From assembly GCF_008520305.1 (NCBI RefSeq), contig NZ_ML703256.1, positions 264,433 to 328,432 of the forward strand: DNA of 64,000 nt. The letters are read 5' to 3'. Positions 7,989 through 17,056 of this stretch are shown in pieces. The position numbers were made by a program, and so were the translations under genes. This stretch comes from Mesorhizobium sp. SARCC-RB16n. Its GTDB lineage: Bacteria > Pseudomonadota > Alphaproteobacteria > Rhizobiales > Rhizobiaceae. Under the pieces are notes generated by a model. That model made no database searches and was not told where the DNA came from. It saw only the letters and a list, made by a program, of their open reading frames with translations. How positions within the stretch are numbered: the first letter of the stretch is position 1; every line of letters begins with the position of its first letter.

Positions 7989-9899
7989 TCACGCATTCCA
8001 CAGGCCCTTCTTCTTCATCTCCTCCATCTCGCGCGTTGCCCTCTCGCGCAGCCTGGCGTCACGGAGCAGCTTCTCCACCGCCGCATCATCTGATTTGTCG
8101 GAATAGCGGAACTCGGAATCGGCGTAGCGATTGATCTCCTGCATGACCATGTCCATCGAAAACGGGCCGCGCAATTCCTCGATCATCGCTTTCTTGTCGT
8201 CGTAGCTCTTGTGCATGAAGGCTTCCGGCTTTTCGAACCAATCGTCGGGAAGCTCGATGTCCATGGCGCGCATCTTGATGGCGTCGGTGACGTTCTTGAT
8301 GGCGCGGCCGGTGAAGCGCGGTTCGGCGTCCTTGATCAAGTGCAGGTAGGTGCCGATGTCGGCCATGGTCTTGGGCGCGCCATTCTCCTTCATGTAGCGC
8401 TCATAGACCCGCATCAGCCCGTCCTCTTGCGGCTTTTCATGCTCCTCATAGGCTTCGGTCACGGCGCGCTGGATTTCCTGCGCGGCGTAGAGTTCGTGCT
8501 TGCCCAGAGGGATCTCGTGGTTCTTGCCGGCAAGCAGCACGAAAATGTCGATATAGTCGTCTCGCGTCTGCGGCCCGTCGACCAGCCAGCGGGCGCCGGC
8601 GCGCTGGCGCAGCGCGTCGTCGACATTCTCGGGATAGTTGGAAAACATGCCGAACGAGCAATTGCCGCGCACCACGGTGGCGGCACCGGCAAAGGCATCC
8701 ATCAGGACGCCGGTGATCTCCTGCTGGCCGGCCGAGGCGCGGTCGTCGGAGCGCCGCGCCGCCACCTGGTCGATGTCGTCGATGGTGCCGAAGCCGATGA
8801 CGCGCGGATTCAAGACATTGTTGATGAACTGGCGGCAGTTCTGGCCCGACTTGCCCTGGTAGGAAGAAATCTGGTCGACGCCGAAATTCTCATAGGCGAA
8901 GGGATAGCCGGCGACCTGGCAATAGCCGTTGACGAGGCCGGCGATCATCTGGATCAGCGTCGTCTTGCCGGTACCGGGCGCACCGTCGCCGATGAAGGTG
9001 AACAGGAAGCCGCCAAGTTCGACGAACGGGTTCAGCTCGCGCTCGAAGTCGTAGGCCATCAGCATCTTGGCGAGCTTGACCGACTGGTATTTGGCGATGT
9101 GGTTGCCAACGACCTCTTCCGGCGTCTTGAAGGTCATCACCAGCGGCTTCGAGCGCTTGCCCGGCGCGACATCGAAGCCGTCGAGGGTGAAGTCGTCGGC
9201 ATCGATGCGGATATGGGCGTTCTCGAACGGGCCGATGCCGTCGAAGCGATCCTTGCGCGCGAGCAGGCCGTCGATGGCGACGCGGGCAAAGGCGCGGGCG
9301 CGGGTCATTAGGTCGGCGTCATCCGAAGCACCGGCAATTGCCTTGTCCAGGCCGGCAAGGATCGACTTCACCGCGTCCTGCGGCGTGTCGAACAGGAAAT
9401 CGGGCTCGGGTGTATCGTTGGGCGCCTCGCCATCGCTGTCGATCAGCTGGAAGAGATAGGACGACAGGCTGAAGGCGGAAATGTAAGCGGAGGCTGACAG
9501 AAGCTTCTTGAAGGTGGCGGCATCGTCGCCTTCGAGCGGGGCGCGGGCGTTGCGCGCCTGCAGGCTTTCGAGGTCGGAGCCTTCGGCAAAGACATCCGAT
9601 ACGGCCAGCGCAATCGCCGTGCCGCGCCGGGCGCGGAACAGAAGCATGTGCTGCGGGATGGTGAGCAACTGGTCGTCGGGATGGACGGCGCCGACGGTCT
9701 TCGTCAACTCGACCTCGCGGGTGCGGCGCACTGAGCCGACCGAGACGGTGGAGACGAAGCGGCGGTTGGTGCCGGCCAAGGTCGTGCCGGATTCCCGCGA
9801 CGGATCCTCCAGCACGACGATGCGGGTGATAAAACTCTGCGCGGTGGCGCGGTGCTTCTCGATCGCCGCTTCCGGGATGGTGGTCAGGCCGGTGTCCAT
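7989..9899 (-). CDS. AAA+ ATPase with long N-terminal domain, cluster component
   Basis: This is a 636-residue ATPase. Residues 1 to about 260 form an unrecognised domain. The AAA+ module follows: Walker A GDGAPGTGKTT (304-314), Walker B region VIGFGTIDDIDQV (367-379), sensor-1 Asn in GMFSNYPE (about 421), and Arg-finger candidates in LRQRAGARW (430-438). The C-terminal 190 residues are helical and charged. There is no signal peptide or membrane helix, so it should act in the cytosol as a ring-forming remodelling ATPase. ACGGAG lies about nine bases before the ATG at 9899. Its gene is 24 bp downstream of the 380-residue protein gene, which supports joint transcription. Its substrate is unknown. 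Confidence 0.85.
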   Translation of the reverse strand: MDTGLTTIPEAAIEKHRATAQSFITRIVVLEDPSRESGTTLAGTNRRFVSTVSVGSVRRTREVELTKTVGAVHPDDQLLTIPQHMLLFRARRGTAIALAVSDVFAEGSDLESLQARNARAPLEGDDAATFKKLLSASAYISAFSLSSYLFQLIDSDGEAPNDTPEPDFLFDTPQDAVKSILAGLDKAIAGASDDADLMTRARAFARVAIDGLLARKDRFDGIGPFENAHIRIDADDFTLDGFDVAPGKRSKPLVMTFKTPEEVVGNHIAKYQSVKLAKMLMAYDFERELNPFVELGGFLFTFIGDGAPGTGKTTLIQMIAGLVNGYCQVAGYPFAYENFGVDQISSYQGKSGQNCRQFINNVLNPRVIGFGTIDDIDQVAARRSDDRASAGQQEITGVLMDAFAGAATVVRGNCSFGMFSNYPENVDDALRQRAGARWLVDGPQTRDDYIDIFVLLAGKNHEIPLGKHELYAAQEIQRAVTEAYEEHEKPQEDGLMRVYERYMKENGAPKTMADIGTYLHLIKDAEPRFTGRAIKNVTDAIKMRAMDIELPDDWFEKPEAFMHKSYDDKKAMIEELRGPFSMDMVMQEINRYADSEFRYSDKSDDAAVEKLLRDARLRERATREMEEMKKKGLWNA

Positions 9900-9923
9900 G
9901 AAGGATGCTCCGTGGTGTGACGG

Positions 9924-11066
9924 TCAGACGTCCGAGATGACCTGTCCGTTGGACAGGACGTGAACCTTGTAGCCGGCGAATATCTTTTGCGCCTCGCCGG
10001 CGGCGTAGAGGGCCTGGTAGGCTTCGTGCGGAATGAGCGCGTGATTCTCGTAGCTCGACACGCCCTGTCGCGCGGCTTCCAGGTCGTCGGTATTGATGAA
10101 GAATTCCTCCGACGACGGTTCGCTCGACCACAGGCCCTTGCGACCGGGTTTTTCGCCCTTCGAATAGACCTCCTGGATGGTCCAGGTCAAAAGCCAGGCG
10201 TTTTCGGGCTTGCGCACCTTGGCCAGCACCTCGGCGACAACGGAATTGTTTTCTGTGATGCCTGCCGAATAGAAGGGACCGAGCACCACGCGGCGCAGCT
10301 GCTTGGGGTGAAGGTCGGGGAAATCCTTGTCGACGTTGACGGCGATCGTCGCCGGCGAGAGCGTGTAGGCCGAGTTCTTCTCGGTGAAATCGTCGAAACG
10401 GTGGGCGAGCTCGGGATTGAGCAGGCCGTTGACGGGCAGGGGAATGTCGACCTTGTCGTTCAGTCTGCCATTGTCGACAAGCTGCCGGATCATGCTTTCC
10501 GAGGAATCCTCCACCGTCACCATGTAGACCAGGGGCAGGTTGGCGCTGCCGTCGAAGGTTGCCCAGTGAACGAGGTAGTAGGGCCGCGCCGTGTTCGGAT
10601 TGACCGACACCTTGGCGGTCTGCGCCAGTGTGAACGGACCGAAGGTCTGCTCGCTCTTGACGTCCTCGAGATAGAGCCGCTCGGCCATCGATTTCTGCAG
10701 CGCCTCGGGAAACTCCTTGTGGCGCAGGATGAAGTCGGCCATCTCCTCGCGCAGTTCGCCGGCCTGGGGAATGTTGGCGAGCCGGCTGTCGGCCTGGCGG
10801 CGGTCGTTTTCCAGTTCGAGCAGGTTCTGGAACACCGGGTAGCCGCTTTCGGCGCGCGAAATGCGGAACGTGTCCATGAAGCCCAGCCGGTTGCGCCAGC
10901 AGGAAAAGGACTTGTCGAGCCGGGCGATGTATTCGGCAACGATCTTGGCGACGATGCCGTGCCGGTAAAGCGGCGAGCGGTCGTCGCGCATGAACACTTC
11001 GAGGCCGCTGAGCGCGGCCGTGATTGCCGAGAAATACCGCGCCGCCGCGTCGTTTTCGGGGGTCAT
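9924..11066 (-). CDS. Conserved hypothetical protein, cluster component
   Basis: This 380-residue soluble protein is of a family I cannot name. The N-terminal third is helical (IVAKIVAEYIARLDKSFSCW, then LLELENDRRQADSRLANIP). The rest looks mixed alpha/beta, with YYLVHWATFDGSANLPLVYM and AWLLTWTIQEVYSKG as marked blocks and a C-terminal FAGYKVHVLSNGQV. There is no signal peptide. I used the ATG at 11066 (MTPENDAAARYF), which has AGGG about nine bases upstream. It lies between the coiled-coil gene (42 bp upstream) and the AAA+ ATPase gene (24 bp downstream), so it probably works with both, perhaps as an adaptor. Confidence 0.72.
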   Translation of the reverse strand: MTPENDAAARYFSAITAALSGLEVFMRDDRSPLYRHGIVAKIVAEYIARLDKSFSCWRNRLGFMDTFRISRAESGYPVFQNLLELENDRRQADSRLANIPQAGELREEMADFILRHKEFPEALQKSMAERLYLEDVKSEQTFGPFTLAQTAKVSVNPNTARPYYLVHWATFDGSANLPLVYMVTVEDSSESMIRQLVDNGRLNDKVDIPLPVNGLLNPELAHRFDDFTEKNSAYTLSPATIAVNVDKDFPDLHPKQLRRVVLGPFYSAGITENNSVVAEVLAKVRKPENAWLLTWTIQEVYSKGEKPGRKGLWSSEPSSEEFFINTDDLEAARQGVSSYENHALIPHEAYQALYAAGEAQKIFAGYKVHVLSNGQVISDV

Positions 11067-11108
11067 GCTGTCAGCCCTGGGATTGCCGCACCGGTCCGTG
11101 CGGCCCAA

Positions 11109-12197
11109 TTATGACTGCACGTAGTTGGCTGAATTGTGCTTCTTCAGCACCTCGTCGAAACGGCGGGCGAAGGCGTCGTCGGCCAGCTTCTTGCGGCGCT
11201 GGATGTCGGCGCTGGCCACCATGTTCTTCTCGTGCATCTCCAAGAGGTCGCCGATGTGCTTCTGCGAGGCGGCGCCGATGCCGGCCATGGTTTCCTCGGC
11301 CGTGTTGTCGACTTGGCTGCCCAGCGTGTTGATCTTGTGGGCGACGTCCTGCTGCGCGGCGGTCTTCAAGGAATCTTCCAAAGCCTTGTAGAGCACGATG
11401 CGCTGTTCGGTATCGATGGTCAGCTTGTTGATCAGCGTCGACTGGGCGGCGATCTGGTTGTTGAGTGAATCGACGAAGGTCTGGAACATCGAGGTGTAGC
11501 GTTCCAGCGTCTGGCTCTCGGCCAGCAATTCCTGTTCCTTGGCCTGCTTTTCATTGTATTCCGTGGCGAGCTTGGAGCGCTCGCCTTCGAGCTGCGTGCG
11601 GTCCTTCTGGCTGGTCGAGGCGGCGATCTTGTTCTCGATGTCGAGCAGCATCGGATTGAGCTCCTCGATGCGCTTCTGCACGGTTTCGAGGTTGGTCATG
11701 GTGGTCTTGCGGCGTTCGATAACCTGCGACAGGCTGGCCTCGGAGGTCTTGTAGCGCTGGTCGAGAACTTCCTTCTGCGCCTTCAATATGCCGACGATGG
11801 TGTCGGACTTGGCCAGCAGTTCCTGCAAATTGCCGGCGAGCGACATGTTGCGCACGCGGTCGGTGCGCATGCGCTGCTTGCGCTGCGCCGAAAAAACGCC
11901 GACGAAGTTTTCCCAGCCTGTGTAGTTTTTCATGCTCTCGAACTCGGCGCCGAAGACATTGGTGGCGTCCTCGAGGCCGATGATCAGGTCGGCGATGTTG
12001 CCTTCCATCACCTTCTGCTGCTTCAGCACATCCTCGATGCGGGCGTTCTCGATGTCGAAATTGGCGTCGCCGATCTTCTTGTCGGCGGTGGCGAGTGTGT
12101 CGAGCACCGTGCCGGATTGCTCGATCCTGGTGCGCATGTCCTGCACGACCTGCTTGGTCTTGGCAATTTCGGCATCGAAATTCTGCAATGTCGCCAT
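11109..12197 (-). CDS. Coiled-coil protein heading the AAA+ cluster
   Basis: This 362-residue, almost wholly helical protein is rich in Gln, Glu, Lys and Thr, with long heptad-like stretches (TTMTNLETVQKRIEELNPML and EGERSKLATEYNEKQAKEQE). It has no membrane helix or signal peptide. The start at 12197 is fixed by GGGAGG five bases upstream; an ATG at 12218 has no site. The layout of helices, with a segment around INKLTIDTEQRIVLYKALED, loosely recalls the TelA toxic-anion-resistance family, but I cannot confirm this without a profile search. It is the first gene of the leftward cluster and is followed closely by the 380-residue protein. Confidence 0.75.
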   Translation of the reverse strand: MATLQNFDAEIAKTKQVVQDMRTRIEQSGTVLDTLATADKKIGDANFDIENARIEDVLKQQKVMEGNIADLIIGLEDATNVFGAEFESMKNYTGWENFVGVFSAQRKQRMRTDRVRNMSLAGNLQELLAKSDTIVGILKAQKEVLDQRYKTSEASLSQVIERRKTTMTNLETVQKRIEELNPMLLDIENKIAASTSQKDRTQLEGERSKLATEYNEKQAKEQELLAESQTLERYTSMFQTFVDSLNNQIAAQSTLINKLTIDTEQRIVLYKALEDSLKTAAQQDVAHKINTLGSQVDNTAEETMAGIGAASQKHIGDLLEMHEKNMVASADIQRRKKLADDAFARRFDEVLKKHNSANYVQS

Positions 12198-12515
12198 AAG
12201 GGCCTCCCGCTTCGACATCAGGTCGCTGATCGCGAACAGCGGCGAATATATGTGGGGTATCAGGGGATTGAAAGACGTGAAGACAAGGACAGCGCGAAAA
12301 CAAATATCCGGCCGAAACCCTTGAAAGGCAATGCAGCCGTGGTCATGGCGTGATCAATTGGCCGGCCAAGCCTGGTTCAGCTGATTTTGAACTTTCATGC
12401 CGGCAAAGCAATCAGTCCACGCCGAAGCGGATGGCTCTGAAAGCCGACAACAACTGACCATTTGCAGCCCCGACAGGGTGCGCAAACTGGCTGTCTTTCG
12501 ACGAACGGCGTCTGC
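12198..12515. other. 318-bp intergenic region upstream of the AAA+ cluster
   Basis: No gene was found on either strand. The region should hold the promoter of the leftward cluster. I see no -35/-10 pair convincing enough to annotate. The part next to 12515 lies downstream of the cytochrome c gene and shows no clear terminator. Confidence 0.5.
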
Positions 12516-12905
12516 TCAAGGCTTGGGATCGGCCTTGAGATAGGCGATGACATTGGCGATGTCGTCGTCATTGCCAAGGCCGCCAAAGGCCATCCTGTTG
12601 CCGGGCACCTTCAGCTTGGGCGATCTGAGGTATTCGGCAAGATTTGCCTCGTCCCAGACGAGACCGGCAGCCCCCGCGCTCTTCATGGCGTCCGAATAAT
12701 AGCCGAGGAAGCTCTCGGCCGTCCCCGCCGTGCGGCCGACGACGCCCATCAGATGCGGGCCGACCTTGTCGCGGTCGGTCGCCGCCTCATGGCAGGCCGT
12801 GCAACGGTTGAAAACATGTTTGCCTAGCACAGGATCGCCCCCGGCTTGGGTGGCAACGGAAGTGGCAAGCAAAAGAAGGCTGGCGGACAAGACGGCTCGA
12901 AGCAT
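12516..12905 (-). CDS. Class I c-type cytochrome (cytochrome c2/c550-like), periplasmic
   Basis: This 129-residue protein has a signal peptide (MLRAVLSASLLLLATSVATQAG), a single haem-attachment motif CTACH and an axial Met in GNRMAFGG, as in small soluble class I cytochromes c. It should carry electrons in the periplasm, possibly between the bc1 complex and an oxidase, although petABC lies 30 kb away. The ATG at 12905 gives a normal signal peptide; an upstream extension would bury it. It is a single leftward gene 129 bp downstream of the thymidine kinase stop. Confidence 0.9.
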   Translation of the reverse strand: MLRAVLSASLLLLATSVATQAGGDPVLGKHVFNRCTACHEAATDRDKVGPHLMGVVGRTAGTAESFLGYYSDAMKSAGAAGLVWDEANLAEYLRSPKLKVPGNRMAFGGLGNDDDIANVIAYLKADPKP

Positions 12906-13034
12906 GGCTGACTCCGGAAAAGCACTGGCTGAGGGCGGAAAATAGGGCGCTGACCTTGACAAAGGCAACTTGGAATGGCGTGACGGCAAGAGGTGGCAGC
13001 GGCTCCCCGATGCCGACGTTCAGCGGCCTTCGTT

Positions 13035-13646
13035 TCAACCGCTGACAAAGCCGATGAAGTCGTCGGGTGCCGCGCGCCCCATTTCCTCTTCCCAATGACG
13101 GCGGCAGAGCGAGACATAGACGTCCTTGCCGATCGCCACCTGTTCGCCCTGCCGGGCCACCTTGCCGTCGGGACCGAGACGCACGACCATGGTTGCCTTG
13201 CGGCCGCAGCGACAGATGGTGCGCACCTCGCGCAAATCGTCGGCGATCGCCAGCAGGGCCTGTGAGCCGGGAAACAGCTTGCCCTGGAAATCGGTGCGCA
13301 GCCCGTAGCACATCACCGGGATGTTGAGCCGGTCGGCGATACGGGCAAGCTGCCAGACCTGTTCCTCTTCCAGGAACTGCGCCTCGTCGACGAAGATGCA
13401 ATGTACCGCCGTATGCTGGTGATGCTCGGCAACGCGGGCGAACAGGTCGTCGCCGTCGCGGAACATCTCGGCCTCGGCTTCGAGCCCGATGCGCGACGAG
13501 ATCAAACCGCTGTCGCCCTTGCGATAGTGGCCGGCGACGAACAGCATCGTCTCCATGCCGCGCTCCCGGTAATTGTAGGACGCCTGCAACAGCATGGTCG
13601 TCTTGCCGGCGTTCATCGTCGCATAGTGGAAGTAAAGCTTGGCCAT
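13035..13646 (-). CDS. tdk: Thymidine kinase
   Basis: This 203-residue enzyme is a type II thymidine kinase, which phosphorylates thymidine to dTMP with ATP in nucleotide salvage. The P-loop is near the start (ATMNAGKTTMLL). VHCIFVDEAQFL holds the Walker B region and catalytic acidic residue. A zinc-site cysteine pair (TICRCGRK) and a Cys near YVSLCRRHW follow. Length is normal for the family. It stands alone on the minus strand, divergent from the choline transporter. Confidence 0.96.
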   Translation of the reverse strand: MAKLYFHYATMNAGKTTMLLQASYNYRERGMETMLFVAGHYRKGDSGLISSRIGLEAEAEMFRDGDDLFARVAEHHQHTAVHCIFVDEAQFLEEEQVWQLARIADRLNIPVMCYGLRTDFQGKLFPGSQALLAIADDLREVRTICRCGRKATMVVRLGPDGKVARQGEQVAIGKDVYVSLCRRHWEEEMGRAAPDDFIGFVSG

Positions 13647-13908
13647 GCCGCCCTTTTAAGCCGACTTGCCGCCGCGCGGGGAGGGGGCGCCGCCGCATTC
13701 CCCTGAAAAAGCCGCCATTGCCGAGGCAGATTGCGCTCAGGCGCGGCACGGAAAGCGCCGGCGGTGTCGCTGATTGGCCACCCAGCGCCGTTGATCGTGA
13801 TTGCCTTAGCGCTTGAAACCACTCCAGAATGGTGTTTGGCTGACGAAACAAGGCGGGCACAAAAACCGTAACTTCGCTCCGCCAAAGAATCGAAATGGGA
13901 GAATACAG

Positions 13909-14844
13909 ATGTCGCGTATGAATTCCTTCGTCGCCGGCCTAGGCTTGGCGGCTTTCCTGTCTACGAGTGTCGCCTTCGCCGGCGATCCGGCAAGCTGCAA
14001 GGCGGTACGCCTCTCCGATGTCGGCTGGACCGACATCCAGGCCACCACCGGGCTGGCCTCGGTGCTGCTCACCGCCCTCGGCTACGAGCCGCAGGTGATC
14101 CAGCTCTCGGTCCCGGTGACCTATGCGTCGCTGAAGAACAAGGACCTAGACGTCTTCCTCGGCAACTGGATGCCGTCGATGACCAACGACATCAAGGATT
14201 ACACGGCCGACGGTTCGGTCGAGACCGTCAGCCAGAACCTGACCGGCGCCGGTTACGGCATCGTCGTGCCGACCTATGTCGCGGATGCCGGCGTCAAGTC
14301 GCTGACCGACCTCGGCAAGTTCAAGGACAAGTTCAACGGCAAGATCTACGGCATCGAGGCCGGCAATGACGGCAATCGCATCATCCTCGACATGATCAAG
14401 AACCCGAAGGACAATCTCGACGGGTTCGAGCTGGTCGAATCCTCGGAGGCCGGCATGCTGACGCAGGCCGAGCAGTCGATGAAGAGCAATGAGTGGATCG
14501 CCTTCCTCGGCTGGACGCCGCATCCGGTGATGGGCGCCATGAAGATCACCTATCTCGACGGCATGGGCGACAGCGGTTTCGGCGCGGCCACCGTCTCGAC
14601 CAATGTGCGCAAGGGCTACATGACCGAGTGCCCGAATGTCGGCAAGTTCATCGCCAACCTGAAGTTCAATCTGGACATGGAAGGCCAGATGATGGACGCC
14701 ATCCTGAAGGGCAGCGATGCCAATAAGGTGGCGACCGACTGGCTGAAGAAAAACCCGGACGCGGTCAAGCCCTGGATCGCCGGCGTGACCACCTTCGACG
14801 GCGGCGACGCGGCGGCGGCGGTCAAGACCGCGCTCGGAGGCTAA
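13909..14844 (+). CDS. choX: Choline-binding periplasmic protein of an ABC transporter
   Basis: This 311-residue protein has a signal peptide of about 24 residues ending SVAFA. The mature part is an OpuAC/ProX-type binding protein that closely resembles ChoX of Sinorhizobium. Aromatic residues for caging a quaternary ammonium are visible in SDVGWTDIQ, FLGNWMPSM and FLGWTPHPVMGA. It captures choline (and probably acetylcholine) in the periplasm for the ChoWV importer. The ATG at 13909 has TGGGAGA about ten bases upstream. A terminator-like hairpin follows the gene, so the binding protein is probably made in excess over the membrane parts. Confidence 0.93.
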   Translation: MSRMNSFVAGLGLAAFLSTSVAFAGDPASCKAVRLSDVGWTDIQATTGLASVLLTALGYEPQVIQLSVPVTYASLKNKDLDVFLGNWMPSMTNDIKDYTADGSVETVSQNLTGAGYGIVVPTYVADAGVKSLTDLGKFKDKFNGKIYGIEAGNDGNRIILDMIKNPKDNLDGFELVESSEAGMLTQAEQSMKSNEWIAFLGWTPHPVMGAMKITYLDGMGDSGFGAATVSTNVRKGYMTECPNVGKFIANLKFNLDMEGQMMDAILKGSDANKVATDWLKKNPDAVKPWIAGVTTFDGGDAAAAVKTALGG

Positions 14845-14875
14845 GCCGGCTTTGATTTCGGCATGACCGAAAGAG

Positions 14876-14907
14876 GGGCAGCCATTGTGGAAAAGGCTGC
14901 CCTTTTT
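14876..14907 (+). terminator. Internal terminator between choX and choW
   Basis: GGGCAGCC (14876-14883) pairs with GGCTGCCC (14895-14902), followed directly by TTTTT (14903-14907). It lies 31 bp after the choX stop and 70 bp before the choW start. A partial terminator here would lower choW-choV expression relative to choX. Confidence 0.8.
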
Positions 14908-14977
14908 CGTATCCTGTGACAAGATGACGTTGCGACAATACGGGGCCGAAGGCAGAGCTCTGCAAACGAGGGGTGAG

Positions 14978-15832
14978 ATGGATCCGATTTCCAAATTCAT
15001 GGTCGATCACAAAATCCCGATCGGCGCCTGGGGAAAGGCGTTCTTCGGCTTCCTCACCGACAATTTCGACACCATCTTCAGGGCTTTTTCCAACGGCCTC
15101 AATTTCCTGCTCGACGGGCTGGTCAACATCCTGCTTGTGGTGCCGCCGGTGCTGCTCGCCCTGGTCATAGCGGTCATCGCCTGGCTGCTGCAGCGCTCGC
15201 GACCGCTCGCCATCGGCGTCTTCCTCGGCCTGATCTTCATCATCAACCAGAACCTGTGGAAACAGACGGTGCAGACGCTGGTGCTGGTCGTCGCGGCCGC
15301 CGCCATGGCGATGGCCATCGGCGTGCCGCTCGGCATCTGGGCGGCGCACAAGCCGAAGGTCTACCGCATCATGCTGCCGGTGCTCGACCTGATGCAGACG
15401 CTGCCGACCTTCGTCTACCTGATCCCGGTGCTGACGCTGTTCGGCCTCGGCAACGCGCCCGGCCTGATCGTCACCATCATCTTCGTCATCCCGACCGCGG
15501 TCAGGCTCACCCATCTCGGCGTCGTCTCGGTGCCGAAGTCGATCATCGAGGCCGGCGAGGCCTTCGGCGCCACCAAGAGCCAGCTGTTGTGGAAGGTCGA
15601 GCTGCCCTCGGCGCTGCCCACCATCATGGCGGGCCTGACGCAGTCGATCATGCTGTCGCTGTCGATGGTGGTGTTCGCTGCCCTGATCGGCGCCGGCGGG
15701 CTCGGCACGGAAATCAACCGGGCGCTGGGCTCGCGCCGCATCGACCTTGGACTTGAGGCCGGTCTCGCCATCGTCGTGCTCGCCATCGTGCTCGACCGGA
15801 TGACCCGCATTGGCGTTGGAGGCAAGAAATGA
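14978..15832 (+). CDS. choW: Choline ABC transporter permease
   Basis: This 284-residue inner-membrane protein has about six to seven hydrophobic segments and a C-terminal binding-protein-dependent permease domain. The EAA loop for contact with the ATPase reads EAGEAFGATKSQLLWKVELP. It belongs to the OpuAB/ProW branch and would form the channel for choline brought by ChoX. GGGTGAG before the ATG at 14978 supports this start. It overlaps choV by 4 bp (ATGA), which suggests translational coupling. Confidence 0.93.
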   Translation: MDPISKFMVDHKIPIGAWGKAFFGFLTDNFDTIFRAFSNGLNFLLDGLVNILLVVPPVLLALVIAVIAWLLQRSRPLAIGVFLGLIFIINQNLWKQTVQTLVLVVAAAAMAMAIGVPLGIWAAHKPKVYRIMLPVLDLMQTLPTFVYLIPVLTLFGLGNAPGLIVTIIFVIPTAVRLTHLGVVSVPKSIIEAGEAFGATKSQLLWKVELPSALPTIMAGLTQSIMLSLSMVVFAALIGAGGLGTEINRALGSRRIDLGLEAGLAIVVLAIVLDRMTRIGVGGKK

Positions 15833-17010
15833 CCGTCGCCGTCGATTTCAGGAATGTCGATATCGTCTTCGGCGCCGACCAGGCCGGCTCGCTGGCGATG
15901 ATCGACAAGGGCGCTACCCGGGCCGAAATCCTCGAGAAGACCGGCAATGTTCTAGGCTGCGCCGGCGCCAGCCTCACCGTTAATGAAGGCGAAATCTCGG
16001 TGCTGATGGGCCTGTCGGGGTCCGGCAAGTCGACTCTGCTTCGGGCGGTCAACCGGCTCAACGTCGTGTCGCGCGGCCAGGTGCTGGTCAAGGACGGCGA
16101 CCGCACGGTCGATGTCGTCACTTGCGATGAGCCGACCCTGCGGCGTCTGCGCCAGAAGCAGGTGGCGATGGTGTTCCAGCAGTTCGGCCTGCTGCCGTGG
16201 CGCACGGTGGAGGAGAATGTCGGCCTCGGCCTCGAACTCGCCGGCGTGCCGGATGCCGAGCGCAAGGAACGGGTGCATAGGCAGCTCAAGCTGGTCAATC
16301 TCGACCAATGGTCGAACAAATACGCGCATGAGCTCTCGGGCGGGATGCAGCAGCGCGTCGGCCTGGCGCGTGCCTTCGCCACCGAGGCGCCCATCCTGTT
16401 GATGGACGAGCCGTTCTCGGCCCTCGACCCGCTGATCCGCACCAAGCTGCAGGACGAGCTTCTGCAGCTGCAGGCGGAGCTGAAGAAGACCATCATCTTC
16501 GTCAGCCACGACCTCGAGGAAGCACTGAAGATCGGCAGCCATATCACCATCATGGAGGGCGGCCGCATCGTCCAGACCGGCGCCCCGGAAGACATCGTGC
16601 TGCGGCCCGCCAACGACTATGTCCGCGACTTCATCGCCAATGTGAATCCGCTGTCGGTGCTGACCGCGTGGAACGTGATGCGCGACCGCCGCGATCTCGA
16701 ACAAGGCAAGGACGGCTGGGTGTGGCTCGACCGGCGCAAGACGACGCGCTTCAAGATCGACGAGCACGGGCTGGTGGCGGCGGCCGAGCGCGACGGCAAG
16801 CCGGCCGTGTGGGTGTCCTGCGCCGATGTCGAGGGTCAGCCGGAGGAATTGGCGCAGGTGTTCTGGGCCAATCCCGGCACGTCGCTCAAGACGGTGATGC
16901 TGGCCATGCACCGGTCGCAGACCGCACCCGTGGCGCTGTTCGACGACCAGTCGCGCTTCGTCGGCGCGATCGGCATCAGGGATGTGCTGTCGGCGGTGCT
17001 GCGGCGGTAG
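15829..17010 (+). CDS. choV: Choline ABC transporter ATP-binding protein
   Basis: This 393-residue ATPase has Walker A GLSGSGKST (61-69), a Q-loop in MVFQQFGLLPWRT, signature LSGGMQQRVGLARA, and Walker B ILLMDEPFSALD. A C-terminal region (about 295-393) resembles the CBS domains of osmolyte importers, with FVGAIGIRDVLSAV at its end. It powers choline uptake with ChoW and ChoX. Choline can serve as carbon and nitrogen source or as precursor of the osmoprotectant glycine betaine. The bet genes are not in the window. Confidence 0.94.
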   Translation: MTVAVDFRNVDIVFGADQAGSLAMIDKGATRAEILEKTGNVLGCAGASLTVNEGEISVLMGLSGSGKSTLLRAVNRLNVVSRGQVLVKDGDRTVDVVTCDEPTLRRLRQKQVAMVFQQFGLLPWRTVEENVGLGLELAGVPDAERKERVHRQLKLVNLDQWSNKYAHELSGGMQQRVGLARAFATEAPILLMDEPFSALDPLIRTKLQDELLQLQAELKKTIIFVSHDLEEALKIGSHITIMEGGRIVQTGAPEDIVLRPANDYVRDFIANVNPLSVLTAWNVMRDRRDLEQGKDGWVWLDRRKTTRFKIDEHGLVAAAERDGKPAVWVSCADVEGQPEELAQVFWANPGTSLKTVMLAMHRSQTAPVALFDDQSRFVGAIGIRDVLSAVLRR

Positions 17011-17056
17011 GCAGGCAACGTCAACCGAGGGCTTTCGGGTCGCATCGGGAGGCGCT

